This document shows positions 63,586 through 64,000 of a stretch of DNA of 64,000 nucleotides, in pieces. Under the pieces are notes generated by a model. The model searched no databases. It worked only from the letters and a program-made list of their open reading frames with translations, and was not told where the DNA came from. This stretch comes from Acanthacorydalis orientalis. Its lineage: Eukaryota; Arthropoda; Insecta; Megaloptera; Corydalidae. A program made the translations under genes and the position numbers. Within the stretch, counting starts at the first letter, position 1, and the number at the start of each line of letters is the position of its first letter. The stretch is taken from contig CM068315.1 in NCBI GenBank assembly GCA_034766995.1, positions 5,833,611 through 5,897,610 on the forward strand, in the 5' to 3' direction.

Positions 63586-64000
63586 AGGTGCAAACAAATT
63601 AAAGGTATTTAAAACATTAATATTTTTTTTGTTTTGTAACATTTTCATCTTTTTTTATTTCCAAAAATATAGATATAAAAAGTATATATAATATATAGTA
63701 TATAAAATATAGAATTTTTTCTATTTACACATGAAAAATGACATCACGTAAGTCGAAATTCAATTAAATTGTACTTTACCTCAATGTCGACCTTTGATTA
63801 TCAAGACGGAGCTCATTAAAATATTAATTATTTGATATTAAAACAATTTACTCTGGTGCCTAGTGAAGTTACTTATTATTTTCTAATTACTTTATCTATC
63901 TCAAATTGTATGTCTTTGATGAAGAATTGTGTTTTCGTTCTACAATGTTATTTTTGTTAGACCAACAGCTCTCCGATGTAATAAATTTTAATTATAGTTG
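63521..64000. other. TA array and possible truncated transposon at window edge
   Basis: A TA array lies at 63524-63583, then AGGAGGTGCAAACAAATTAA, which has the look of a mariner-type terminal repeat directly abutting TA. The sequence runs off the window before any partner end appears, and no transposase motif is clear. The rest is AT-rich. Confidence 0.25.

Overview
The window is strongly AT-rich animal DNA, probably from an insect or another arthropod. That is inferred from spliced genes with GT-AG introns, several mariner families, piggyBac relics, Helitron-type ends and dozens of (TA)n arrays. It is accessory, transposon-graveyard sequence with few genes. The species cannot be fixed from the sequence. 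I saw no tRNA, rRNA, CRISPR array or bacterial operon.

The one well supported gene lies on the minus strand at 35966-32375. It has two coding exons (35966-35822 and 32988-32375) joined in phase through a 2.8 kb GT-AG intron, giving a 252-residue soluble protein. Its first half, a basic segment followed by a cysteine cluster and a helical block, resembles the N-terminal part of a lineage-expanded, transposon-associated family of uncharacterized arthropod proteins. Here it ends in a short acidic and proline-rich tail with no catalytic region. Two minimal uORFs precede the start codon, one ending a single base before it.

A second, tentative gene may run on the plus strand. A GC-richer promoter-like stretch (22700-22995) leads into a short first exon (22996-23091) ending at a good donor. 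Phase-compatible candidate exons occur at 52300-52333 and 56543 onward. If real, the minus-strand gene is nested in its first intron.

Most other recognisable content is mobile DNA. Mariner relics lie at 5.7, 8.4, 12.5, 19.8, 41.0, 46.7, 48.6 and 57.2 kb, and MADE1-like mariner MITEs at 14.7-15.0 kb. TTAA-flanked elements lie at 40.05, 59.2 and 63.2 kb. A piggyBac transposase pseudogene at 53.1-54.05 kb has a Helitron-like element lodged at its 3' end. Three Helitron-like copies all end in CTAG-T. There are also two uncharacterised dispersed repeat families.

Local tandem duplications lie at 17.2, 36.5, 58.1, 60.6 and 61.5 kb, and a long near-perfect hairpin at 26.6 kb. (TA)n arrays punctuate nearly everything except about 28.7-36.1 kb, the interval around the minus-strand gene.
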